Below, one piece after another: positions 9,463 to 17,398 of a stretch of 64,000 nt of DNA. Under the pieces are notes generated by a model. It made no database searches. It was not told the origin of the DNA and saw only the letters and a list, made by a program, of their open reading frames with translations. Numbering within the stretch: the stretch's first letter is position 1; each line of letters opens with the position of its first letter. The stretch comes from CAVVEC01 sp963770485 (GTDB lineage: Bacteria; Acidobacteriota; Terriglobia; Terriglobales; Acidobacteriaceae). The position numbers and the translations under genes were made by a program. The DNA lies in assembly GCA_963770485.1 (NCBI GenBank), contig CAVYPX010000020.1, positions 6,300 to 70,299 of the forward strand. Reading direction: 5' to 3'.

Positions 9463-11001
9463 TCATTTGCCGCTACCCGGAGGCTTCTTTGATCCATCAA
9501 ATTTGTCCTTGTCCAAAAAGGGCTGCGGATAATTGGGCAGCGCCGGGTTTTGCGCACTTGGGGAGATGCGGTGCACCGTGCACAAAACCATCAGTTCCGA
9601 CTTGCTCTTTTGCATATTCTTGCTGCGGAACAGATTACCCAGGATCGGAATATCCCCGAGCCCAGGCACTTTATTGTAGATCTCCGTCATGCGATTATCG
9701 ATGAGTCCGGCAATCACGAAGCTTTGACCGTCTTGCAGCTCAAATTCGGTGTCGGCCCGCCGCGTGCTCAAAGCTGGAACACTAAAGCCGGAAATGGTCA
9801 GCCCGTTGGCGAAGTCCAGTTGGCTCACTTCCGGCACCACGCGCAAGTGAATGTTCCCATTTGGCATGATCACGGGCGTGAAATTCAGCTTTACTCCGAA
9901 CTGCTTGAACGAGATGCTGACGGCAGTAAAACCTTGCCCTGGCTGAACGACAGGAAAAGGGAACTCGCCGCCGGCCAGGAAGCTGGCCTCCTTGCCATTG
10001 ACTGCAATCAGGTTCGGCTCTGCCAGAATCTGCAACAGGTTCTTCGCCTGCAGCGCCTCCACGACCGCGCCAAAATTGATGTCGCTGCGGAACAGGAAAA
10101 GGTTCAACGCGTTGGTAAGGTTGATCGTGGGCGGCGTGCTGGAGGTGGATGTGGTGGTGGTGCCGCCGGCAGTGCTGGTGCTGGCGGAACTGGTAGAGAT
10201 GGAAAACCCGCCATACTGTCCCGTAGTCAGGGTGCCAGTGGTATTGCCCGTGCCTGGAGTGAAGAAGTTGGCGCCGAGTTGTAACACGGCCGTGCGGTCA
10301 ACCTCAGCGAATTTCACTTCCAGCAGAACCTCCTGCGCGCCCACGGGGCCAAAGGTGAGCACGTTCACTACATTCTTGGAGTACGCTTCGGCGATCATGC
10401 CGGCGCGCTTGGCGATGTCCTCGGTCGAAACGTGCCCGGAAAGCACTATCGCGGAACGGGAAGGAGTGACCGTAATGCGTTCGTCCGGGAATACACTTTT
10501 TTCTTCCTCAGCCGCGGCGCTGACGTCCACATCCACGCGCAGGTCGAAGCTGCGTGAGCGTTCCAGTTCATCCCAGATGAGCAGGGAGACTTCGCCGGCG
10601 GACCGGCCATGCACCAGAATCTGGGTGGGCCCGACCACAATAGGATCGGCTACGCCCGGATCGGTGACCGAAACTCTCCGAATCCGCTCGGTGGTGTTGA
10701 TCAGTATTGACTTGCCAACCATCACACGCAGCGGGGCAGAGCCGGGCGATTCAGCGCCTGGGGCTTGCGCACTGGCGCCGGGCCCCTGCGGCTGGGTTTG
10801 ATCGGGTGCGGTCGGAGGTGCCGCCTGCTGCAAGCCAGGCGCAGCTTGCTCCGGCACCGCCTGGGTGGCCGGGACAGCCGGAGTAGCGCCGGGTTCCTGG
10901 GTCTGGGCCGCCACAGCAGCGCAAAGCAGCAGAACGCACCAAACTACCGCCGTCAACCTGGGCATTTCTCGGTTCTCTCCCCTACGGGAGCAGATGAACA
11001 T
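9463..11001 (-). CDS. cpaC: CpaC/RcpA outer-membrane secretin of the Tad pilus
   Basis: The protein is about 512 residues. The N-terminus has a signal peptide (MPRLTAVVWCVLLLCAAVAA), preceded by 12 residues if the ATG at 11001 is used; an ATG at 10965 is the alternative. A Pro/Gln/Ala-rich linker follows, then a pilus/BON-like domain (ILINTTERIRRVSVTDPGVA and IVLSGHVSTEDIAKRAGM) and the secretin core (LLQILAEPNLIAVNGKEASF, GLIDNRMTEIYNKVPGLGDI, PILGNLFRS). The secretin core is split by a Ser/Thr/Gly-rich insert of about 40 residues. It forms the outer-membrane channel for the pilus. Confidence 0.92.
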   Translation of the reverse strand: MFICSRRGENREMPRLTAVVWCVLLLCAAVAAQTQEPGATPAVPATQAVPEQAAPGLQQAAPPTAPDQTQPQGPGASAQAPGAESPGSAPLRVMVGKSILINTTERIRRVSVTDPGVADPIVVGPTQILVHGRSAGEVSLLIWDELERSRSFDLRVDVDVSAAAEEEKSVFPDERITVTPSRSAIVLSGHVSTEDIAKRAGMIAEAYSKNVVNVLTFGPVGAQEVLLEVKFAEVDRTAVLQLGANFFTPGTGNTTGTLTTGQYGGFSISTSSASTSTAGGTTTTSTSSTPPTINLTNALNLFLFRSDINFGAVVEALQAKNLLQILAEPNLIAVNGKEASFLAGGEFPFPVVQPGQGFTAVSISFKQFGVKLNFTPVIMPNGNIHLRVVPEVSQLDFANGLTISGFSVPALSTRRADTEFELQDGQSFVIAGLIDNRMTEIYNKVPGLGDIPILGNLFRSKNMQKSKSELMVLCTVHRISPSAQNPALPNYPQPFLDKDKFDGSKKPPGSGK

Positions 11002-11030
11002 GTTTTGTGACCTCGAAACTTGACTTGTGC

Positions 11031-11867
11031 TCAGAACTTGTCTTCTTCCCGCTTGTCTCCCTTGTAGATCTCCACCGTATAAGTAGCAGGCGCCGCCGGA
11101 ACCTCGACGGCGATGCGCTTAGGTCTGGGCCGCGGGGCCGCCGGGGGCGGCGCCGCTGCGGGTACGTTCTTATACAGTGAGTCGGATCGAACCGCGGCCA
11201 CCATGGTTTGCGCGGTGTCCAGTGGGTTGCGCAGGACCAGTTGAATATGGCCCTGGGAACTGGCCAGAGTGAGCCTCTCCGCATCATCCGGCGACAACAG
11301 CAGTGTGACCACCGGGGCGCTCTGCGGTTCACCCGCGGAATTGCGTTCCAACTTCTGCCCGGTGGCGATGACCGCCACATTCTCCAACACCGTCGTGGTT
11401 TGCGGCTCGTTCGAGCCTTGGGGATTTCCGGTCAGCAGCACGTCCACACGCGTTCCCGGCAGCACGAAACCCGAAACCGCCGTCGTGTCATTGACCCGCA
11501 CTGACACCGCGCGCATTCCAGGTGGGATCAGTGCCGGCAAACCGAACCCTGCATTTTCGCCCGCCAGCTTGCTGGGAAGAATAAATTCCCCTTTGGCAAT
11601 CGGCAGCACCACGCCTCGCCCCACCACTTTCGTTTTCAGATGGAAGCAACCGGCAGGCAGATCCCCAGCCGGGAAACGCACCAGCCTTATGTCCTTATCC
11701 TCGACTCTTGTCCCGACTTGCAAGTCTGCCGCCGCCACGACCACCTCTTCCCCGAGGGCAGCAGTCGGTCCCGTTCTCGACTGCAGATTGCGGTAGACAA
11801 CAAAGCTCACGAACGCGCCCAATGCCAGAGCGACAAATCCGATTAGCAAAAGCCGATTGCGATTCAT
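11031..11867 (-). CDS. cpaB: CpaB/RcpC Tad pilus assembly protein
   Basis: The 278-residue protein has one N-terminal helix (LLLIGFVALALGAFVSFVVY) followed by an SAF domain (VVVAAADLQVGTRVEDKDIR). The RcpC/CpaB region follows, with VLPIAKGEFILPSKLAG, RAVSVRVNDTTAVSGFVLPG, TRVDVLLTG and VTLLLSPDDAERLTLA. The GTG at 11870 is one codon upstream; the ATG at 11867 sits five bases after GGAG and is preferred. CpaB is a periplasmic modulator of the secretin. The next gene is the secretin, 29 bases downstream. Confidence 0.9.
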   Translation of the reverse strand: MNRNRLLLIGFVALALGAFVSFVVYRNLQSRTGPTAALGEEVVVAAADLQVGTRVEDKDIRLVRFPAGDLPAGCFHLKTKVVGRGVVLPIAKGEFILPSKLAGENAGFGLPALIPPGMRAVSVRVNDTTAVSGFVLPGTRVDVLLTGNPQGSNEPQTTTVLENVAVIATGQKLERNSAGEPQSAPVVTLLLSPDDAERLTLASSQGHIQLVLRNPLDTAQTMVAAVRSDSLYKNVPAAAPPPAAPRPRPKRIAVEVPAAPATYTVEIYKGDKREEDKF

Positions 11868-12094
11868 CACTACTCCTCAGGAAGCAAAACTCGCTCACTG
11901 CGTTCTAAGCTGGTCGAGCGGTGAAACACCAGCGGAAGCCGGCTGATGGCAACCGCCCGGAGAGACCGCGCAATCCTTCTTGCGATCTCATCATTGCTGA
12001 TCAGCGACAGTCATCGAAAGCTGGGTGCAAGCATAGCCGAGTTTCTCAGTCTTAGCCCATTGGCGAACAAGAAACTCGCCGGCAATACGCACCC

Positions 12095-12262
12095 CTACTG
12101 CCCGATCGAGCTGGCCACGGAAGAGAAGACCGTGTTTGCGTTGCTGCCAATAAGGCGGATCGTACCAACTACGATCACCAGGATCACGGCCAGCATGACC
12201 GCGTATTCCGCAATATCCTGGGCCTCGTCCTCCCGCCATAACCTACGAAAGACGTTTTCCAT
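12095..12262 (-). CDS. flp: Flp-type major pilin (55 residues)
   Basis: This short gene reads MENVFRRLWREDEAQDIAEY, then a hydrophobic helix of about 22 residues (AVMLAVILVIVVGTIRLIG) and a polar tail ending SSIGQ. The layout is that of Flp pilins: a charged leader, a Glu-Tyr pair at the start of the helix and a tail under 20 residues. A perfect GGAGG lies seven bases before the ATG. The predicted cleavage site five residues before the Glu has Ala (EDEA/QDIAEY), where the family normally has Gly. The gene is first in the Tad cluster, 227 bases before cpaB. That gap holds a palindrome (GCTGATCAGC at 11996-12005) and could separate abundant pilin message from the rest. The peptidase is probably the gene at 49393. 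Confidence 0.9.
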   Translation of the reverse strand: MENVFRRLWREDEAQDIAEYAVMLAVILVIVVGTIRLIGSNANTVFSSVASSIGQ

Positions 12263-12636
12263 TTGTTACCTCCCTCGAATCACGCGCCGGCGCAGACACT
12301 GGCGCCTGCCGTTGTCAACTCTGGTCCTCCTGCGCTTGCACGGTGGCCACAGTTGTTTCTTTGTCGAATCAATAGCTTGCGAAAGGCGAAGGGGCTGACG
12401 TCCCCTCCCTCGCCAATGATAACCCGAGGCATACTGGTTCGAGCGAAATTTCTTGCACACTTTGCCTGGATTTATGCTTCTTGTGGTAACCATAGTTACT
12501 AAGACAATGGGTGTCTTTCAGTCAAAAAAAGGGTTTTGGCCGTCCAAATCCCCATTTTGTGGTCCAGCAACCGGGCGTTGTCCTCCCCTCTCGGCTTTTC
12601 GCCGGCGGAACAGGCGGAATCGAGAATGCCATATCC
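12263..12636. promoter_or_regulatory. Leader/promoter region upstream of flp
   Basis: These 374 bases lie between the 3' end of the GT-C-like copy 2 and the flp start. No coding frame is convincing. The flp promoter is expected here on the minus strand. An inverted repeat GTAAC-N4-GTTAC at 12486-12499 could be an operator. No clear -35/-10 pair could be assigned by eye. Confidence 0.4.
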
Positions 12637-14094
12637 TCACCGAGTTCTCGTCAAGACGATGGCTTGCTCATCAGCATAGATCCGCTCCCAATCGGGCATA
12701 GCCTGAAGAGCGGTGACCAGCGGGGCGTCCGGTGGAAGAACGACGGTCCGTATGGACCATCTCTCTAAAAGCTCTCGCCAGGAGTTGCCCTTGAGGTAGT
12801 AAGCGGCCGCGAAATCGTCCATGAAGGAATCGCCGTAAAGGTCGGCACGACCGTCGATATAAACCTGGTATTCCGGGTACAGCTTCCAGATGAAATATCC
12901 ACCCCAGTTGTAATGGTTCAGCATGGGGCTCGGCGGTTGTCGGGCAGAAAGAAAGGCGACCGTGGCGGCGGGAAAATTCTTCTGTTCGGTCATGGCTTGA
13001 CCTCGCACCACGTAGTGTAGCCGCGCCACGGTAAAGGCGAGAAAGCTAGCCAGCAGAACCGCGTTGACCCAGTTCTTGGTCCGACTCTGATGGGTTTGCC
13101 CCACTCCCAGCCGCTGGGCCACACCGCGTTCTTCCAGCCAGGCCTGCACCGTCGCGCTTAGAATGGGAACTGCGATCAGGGCGTAGATCGGGATATGCCG
13201 TACCGAACGCAATGCCGCATACGTCGTCACTACCAGCAGCAGAAGTTCTCGTGGGCGCAGACGCCGGGGTGACAGTACGGGGAACGCCAGCGTAGCGAGC
13301 ATCATGAGAAGCATAGGCAGGTATTGGTGCTGGTGAAAGTCAGGCGAAGCCCATTCCCCGATGTAGTTCTGCATAGCCCGCGAACGGAGCGTCTCCAGCG
13401 GATACCCATACATCCCGACTCCATAGGGATTCAGCGGAACTACCGCTACACAGGCAGCAATGGCCAAGCCTAGTTTGCCAAAACGTGCCCTGAGTTGCGG
13501 GGCATCCTCGATACCGAATGCCTGATCCAACAAGTCGCCGACCATGAACAAAATGAGTAACGCGATCCCCAAAGCGTATCCGGCATGAAGGTTGACCCAA
13601 AGCAGCATCACAGGCGGCGTCCACCATAAGAGATTCGGACGTTGATACGAGCGCTCCAGGAGCAGGAGAAACACGCTGGCCAGCAGAAAAGTAAACATCT
13701 GCGGTCGTACCCCCCAACTGGGCGCAGATGCGAGGGCGCCCCAGACGGTGATCGATCCGGCCACGTAAGGCCGCCCCGGACAACGCGAGAATACAAACAG
13801 AAAAGCTACTGCGATCAAGGCGCCGAACGCCACAATCAGTCCACCCCAACCCGCCGTTCGATACAAACCGAAGATAAAAACTTGGGATAACCATTCCTGG
13901 TCCATCCAGGGCTGCCCAAAACGGGTGAATGAGTAGGGATCGGTGTGAAACACCTGGTGGGTTGCAACCATCAGCTGCCCAGTTCGCAGATGCCACCATA
14001 GATCGGGATCAGTCGCGCCGCGCGCGGCCATCGTGAACAGGCCGAGCGCAAGGACAATCACAAACAGGCGGCGGGTTTGGAGAAACTGCTTCAC
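12637..14094 (-). CDS. Polytopic GT-C-like membrane protein, copy 2
   Basis: The 485-residue protein is paralogous to the one at 726-2411. The shared landmarks, in order, are TDPDLWWHLRTGQLMV, PWMDQEWLSQVFIFGLYR, PPVMLLWVNLHAGYALGI, WGGYFIWKLYPEYQVYIDGR and RADLYGDSFMDDF. It has about ten membrane helices and a C-terminal soluble tail that ends ERIYADEQAIVLTRTR. The Asp and Trp-His pair just after helix 1 resembles the acidic first loop of GT-C glycosyltransferases. It is convergent with nothing and ends 375 bases from flp. The substrate is unknown; a role in making a glycan or in protein glycosylation is inference. It lacks the long polar N-terminus of copy 1. Confidence 0.6.
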   Translation of the reverse strand: MKQFLQTRRLFVIVLALGLFTMAARGATDPDLWWHLRTGQLMVATHQVFHTDPYSFTRFGQPWMDQEWLSQVFIFGLYRTAGWGGLIVAFGALIAVAFLFVFSRCPGRPYVAGSITVWGALASAPSWGVRPQMFTFLLASVFLLLLERSYQRPNLLWWTPPVMLLWVNLHAGYALGIALLILFMVGDLLDQAFGIEDAPQLRARFGKLGLAIAACVAVVPLNPYGVGMYGYPLETLRSRAMQNYIGEWASPDFHQHQYLPMLLMMLATLAFPVLSPRRLRPRELLLLVVTTYAALRSVRHIPIYALIAVPILSATVQAWLEERGVAQRLGVGQTHQSRTKNWVNAVLLASFLAFTVARLHYVVRGQAMTEQKNFPAATVAFLSARQPPSPMLNHYNWGGYFIWKLYPEYQVYIDGRADLYGDSFMDDFAAAYYLKGNSWRELLERWSIRTVVLPPDAPLVTALQAMPDWERIYADEQAIVLTRTR

Positions 14095-14198
14095 CGATGC
14101 GAGGATGATATCGTGCCCGGTGCCCGGGCAGTGTAGAATCGCCTGGCTTTTTTGAGCGGGCCTGGGGTTGCTTCATCTGGTTCGCGACACGCTGGCGC

Positions 14199-15437
14199 AT
14201 GAAACCCTCCAAATGGAAGTTCGCTGCTACCTTGTACTTGGCCGCTGTGCTGTTGATCCACATCTCTGTCTTCTGGAACGCGCGAGACCTAGTCTGGAAA
14301 GGATATCCAGACTTCACGATCTACTACTGCGCGGGAACCATCGTACGTGAAGGTTTGGGACACCACTTGTACGAGGAAGCTACCCAGTTGAGGGTAAAGA
14401 GAGAATTTGCACCGGCCCTTCGCACCGGGTCGTTGCCATATAACCATCCACCGTTTGAGGCACTGTTCTTTGTCCCCTTAACCTACCTCTCCTATCGCGG
14501 AGCCTTTCTTGTTTGGGATCTGGTGAACCTGGGGATGCTGGGTGTCTTGCCTTTCCTGCTGCGACCGTACCTGGTCCGGCTTCAGAAGTTTTCCTGGGCA
14601 TTTTGGATGCTCGCCAGTCTGGCGTTTTTCCCGATTTTCTTTACCTTGCTGCAAGGGCAGGATTCAATCCTGCTGTTGTTACTTTATACCCTGGGTTTTG
14701 TATGTCTGAAGAGGAACCAGGATGCCCGCGCCGGATGCTGCCTAGCCCTTGGGCTATTCAAGTTCCATCTTGTTCTGCCGTTCGTCCTGCTGTTGTTCGC
14801 CCAGGGGAGAAAAAAAGTGTTGTACGGATTCTTGCTGGCGGCTGCGCTCCTGGCAGTAGTTTCTGTCGCGATCGTAGGTTGGAAAGGAATCACGTCTTAC
14901 CCGCAGCACGTCCTTCAATTGGAGGACACCATGTCCCGGAGTGCCATCGTGCCCTCAGATATGCCCAACTTGCGCGGTCTTCTTTATCTCATTTTGGATA
15001 GTGCGCCTGACTACAAGGCCGTCGTCCTGGTGATCTCTGGTGTAATCTTTCTTTTTGCCGCCTGGCTCAGCCGTGGCAATGGCAATAGGGGTCTGGACGA
15101 TTTAAAGTTCTCACTGGCCGCTGTTGCCACCGTGCTGGTCAGCTATCACAGCCTGGGTTACGACTTGAGCATCCTGATGCTCCCCGTGTTGCTGCTCGCA
15201 AATGAACTGCGCGGCGAGGGCAAGGCTCGCGGATGGCCCGCTGGATTGATGATTTTTGCGGCCGCGGTTCTGTTCTTCTCGCCCTTGCAACTGTTCTTGT
15301 TGATGCGCGCTAATCGGTTGGCCCTCGTGGGCTGGGCGGTCCTGCTGGGGATGTTTGGAATTGCCGGGCAGATTTCACTGCGAATTCGCAATCTTTACCC
15401 GTTTCATGCAGGCCGACCGGCAACGACGAGAAAGTGA
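14199..15437 (+). CDS. GT87 (DUF2029) family membrane glycosyltransferase-like protein A
   Basis: The 412-residue protein has about ten helices. The first periplasmic loop has the family's conserved Asp: YPDFTIYYCAGTIVREGLGH, then LYEEATQLR and PYNHPPFEALFFVPLTYL. Helix four is followed by LLQGQDSILLLLLYTLGFV and later ALGLFKFHLVLPFVLLL. This is the DUF2029 pattern, whose known members are polyprenyl-phosphate-mannose dependent mannosyltransferases (GT87). It is in tandem with a second GT87-type gene 12 bases downstream, so the two are probably co-transcribed. The acceptor is unknown. Confidence 0.75.
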   Translation: MKPSKWKFAATLYLAAVLLIHISVFWNARDLVWKGYPDFTIYYCAGTIVREGLGHHLYEEATQLRVKREFAPALRTGSLPYNHPPFEALFFVPLTYLSYRGAFLVWDLVNLGMLGVLPFLLRPYLVRLQKFSWAFWMLASLAFFPIFFTLLQGQDSILLLLLYTLGFVCLKRNQDARAGCCLALGLFKFHLVLPFVLLLFAQGRKKVLYGFLLAAALLAVVSVAIVGWKGITSYPQHVLQLEDTMSRSAIVPSDMPNLRGLLYLILDSAPDYKAVVLVISGVIFLFAAWLSRGNGNRGLDDLKFSLAAVATVLVSYHSLGYDLSILMLPVLLLANELRGEGKARGWPAGLMIFAAAVLFFSPLQLFLLMRANRLALVGWAVLLGMFGIAGQISLRIRNLYPFHAGRPATTRK

Positions 15438-15449
15438 CGCGGCTGAATC

Positions 15450-16739
15450 TTGCTGGGGAAACCCAAACTTCGCTTACTCTTAGCACTGCTCTTAGCGGGC
15501 AGCATGTGGTTCTACGTGCAATACGTGCTCATTGGACATCAGATGGCGGATGCCGCGCTGCATGCCACGCCGCGCGGGAATCTCTCCGACCTCTATCCCC
15601 GCTGGTTGGGCGCGCGCGAACTGCTGCTGCATCACCGCGATCCTTACAACGTCGAAATTACTCGTGAGATTCAAATTGGATACTACGGTCGCCCGTTGGA
15701 TCCCAAGCGCCCGAACGATCCGAAAGATCAAGAGGGTTTTGCCTATCCGGTGTACGTGACGTTTCTGCTCGCCCCGACCATATTTTTGCCCTTCGATACT
15801 GTACAGGCCGGCTTTCGTTGGTTTCTGGTGGTTCTGACGGTAGCAACAGTATTTCTCTGGCTGCGCCCGTTGCGCTGGCGCCCTCCTTTAACCACGATGG
15901 CAACTCTAATGGTGCTTGCCATGGGAAGTTTTCCCGTGCTGCAGGGAATAAAGCTGCAGCAGTTGAGCCTGCTGGTGGGCGCTCTGATTGCCGGATCTGC
16001 CGCGCTGCTTGCCGCAGATCATCTTCTAATGGCAGGCGTTCTGCTGGCATTGGCCACGATCAAGCCTCAGTTGGTGTTGCCGGTTGCAGGATGGGTTCTT
16101 CTCTGGGTGTTTAGTAACTGGCAAAAGCGCCAAAACTTCGTGTGGGGATTTGGTTTGACCATGGCATTTTTCTTGGCGGCATCCGAATACTTGTTGCCGG
16201 GTTGGATCGGGCGCTTTCGCGGTGCGGTGGCTGCCTATCGGCAATATACCGGTGCAGGTCAGTCGGTTCTGGAAGTGCTGCTTTCGCCGTGGTGGGGAAG
16301 GGCTCTGGCCGTCCTGATCTTGTTGGCGCTGGCAGTCGCATGCTGGCGAATGCGGCAGTTTCGCGCAGATGCAACCTCATTCAGTCTGCTACTTGTTCCT
16401 GTTTTGGCCGCAACGGTCTTGATCCTTCCAACAGCTGCGCCGTACAATCAGGTACTTTTACTGCCCGCGGTCTTCTTTGTCGTCCAGCACTGGCAATTGC
16501 TTTGGAACAAGAACCGCCTCGCGCGCATTACGGCGGTGATTTCCGGTTTGGTGATCGCTTGGCCTTGGCTGGCCGCCATTGTCCTGACCGTCGCTGCGCT
16601 TTTCTTACCAGCGAAGTCAGTTCAAGAGGCCTGGATGGTACCGCTTTGGACCAGTCTGGCGATTCCGCCCGCGGTGCTGTTGCTGCTGCTATCTGTTTAT
16701 CTCAGTGATCCTGTGGACTACGAACAGAAACTTCGCTGA
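15450..16739 (+). CDS. GT87 (DUF2029) family membrane glycosyltransferase-like protein B
   Basis: The 429-residue protein starts at a TTG just after an in-frame stop, 12 bases after the preceding gene; the next ATG is 54 bases further on. It is polytopic. The loop after helix 1 has LSDLYPRWLGARELLLHHRD, then GFAYPVYVTFLLAPTIFLP, LQGIKLQQLSLLVGALIAGS and LLALATIKPQLVLPVAGWVL. These match DUF2029/GT87 landmarks (Asp/Arg loop, Gln-rich segment, KPQ motif). Together with its upstream neighbour it suggests transfer of sugars from a lipid carrier outside the membrane. The substrate cannot be read. Confidence 0.72.
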   Translation: MLGKPKLRLLLALLLAGSMWFYVQYVLIGHQMADAALHATPRGNLSDLYPRWLGARELLLHHRDPYNVEITREIQIGYYGRPLDPKRPNDPKDQEGFAYPVYVTFLLAPTIFLPFDTVQAGFRWFLVVLTVATVFLWLRPLRWRPPLTTMATLMVLAMGSFPVLQGIKLQQLSLLVGALIAGSAALLAADHLLMAGVLLALATIKPQLVLPVAGWVLLWVFSNWQKRQNFVWGFGLTMAFFLAASEYLLPGWIGRFRGAVAAYRQYTGAGQSVLEVLLSPWWGRALAVLILLALAVACWRMRQFRADATSFSLLLVPVLAATVLILPTAAPYNQVLLLPAVFFVVQHWQLLWNKNRLARITAVISGLVIAWPWLAAIVLTVAALFLPAKSVQEAWMVPLWTSLAIPPAVLLLLLSVYLSDPVDYEQKLR

Positions 16740-16895
16740 ACTTTACATGGCAAGCTTCTGTTCGTGCTCCTTCTTCTCGCTCACGATTTGCCGACCCGCG
16801 TTCACAACACTATTGCCTTACAGCCGGACTTGCATTCCCGTGCCACACGCGTTAGGCTTCTGGCACACTTCGGCGCGAAATGTTCGGAGGATGAG

Positions 16896-17249
16896 ATGAC
16901 CCTCAAGATTGAAACCCGTCAAGCTGACGGAGTCACGATCGTCGTATGTACTGGCCGCATCGTGTTCGGAGACGAATCCACCGCGCTCCGCGACGACCTT
17001 AAGCGCATCTTGGGCTCCACGCGGCAAGTGGTGCTGAATCTTTCTGGAGTAACCTATATCGACAGCGGTGGCCTCGGAACCTTGGTCGGGGTGTACTCTT
17101 CCGCCCGCTCGGCGGGCGCCGATATCAAGCTGACCGGGCTGGGCCAGCGCCTGCGCGATGTCCTGCAGATCACTAAGTTGGTCACGGTGTTCGAGGTCTA
17201 TGACAATGAGCAGCAAGCCATGGCCGCCTTTCATCGTGGCGCTGCCTGA
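16896..17249 (+). CDS. STAS-domain anti-sigma-factor antagonist
   Basis: The 117-residue protein starts at the ATG at 16896, five bases after GGAGG; an in-frame extension back to 16764 is probably not translated. It is a single STAS domain: VTIVVCTGRIVFGDESTALR, then QVVLNLSGVTYIDSGGLGTL. The Ser in YIDSGG is the residue phosphorylated by anti-sigma kinases in RsbV/SpoIIAA. The next gene, 149 bases downstream on the same strand, encodes a SpoIIE-type phosphatase that could dephosphorylate it. No RsbW-like kinase or sigma factor is adjacent. Confidence 0.88.
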   Translation: MTLKIETRQADGVTIVVCTGRIVFGDESTALRDDLKRILGSTRQVVLNLSGVTYIDSGGLGTLVGVYSSARSAGADIKLTGLGQRLRDVLQITKLVTVFEVYDNEQQAMAAFHRGAA

Positions 17250-17398
17250 AGCCTCGAACTGCCTGACCTCCAACCTTTTTCCGCAAACTGCCGGAGCAGC
17301 AGCCGGGACGTACCGGCCTTTTACCCCTTCCCACCGGGGTTCGTTGCTGTCATTATTCTTGTGACGCTGTTTTTCTGTTGGAGGAATGTCACAGGCGC

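Noticed and set aside
9550..10284. 244-codon plus-strand frame
   Set aside because: Antisense to the CpaC secretin gene, with no start signal; the long frame follows from the GC-rich codons of the real gene.
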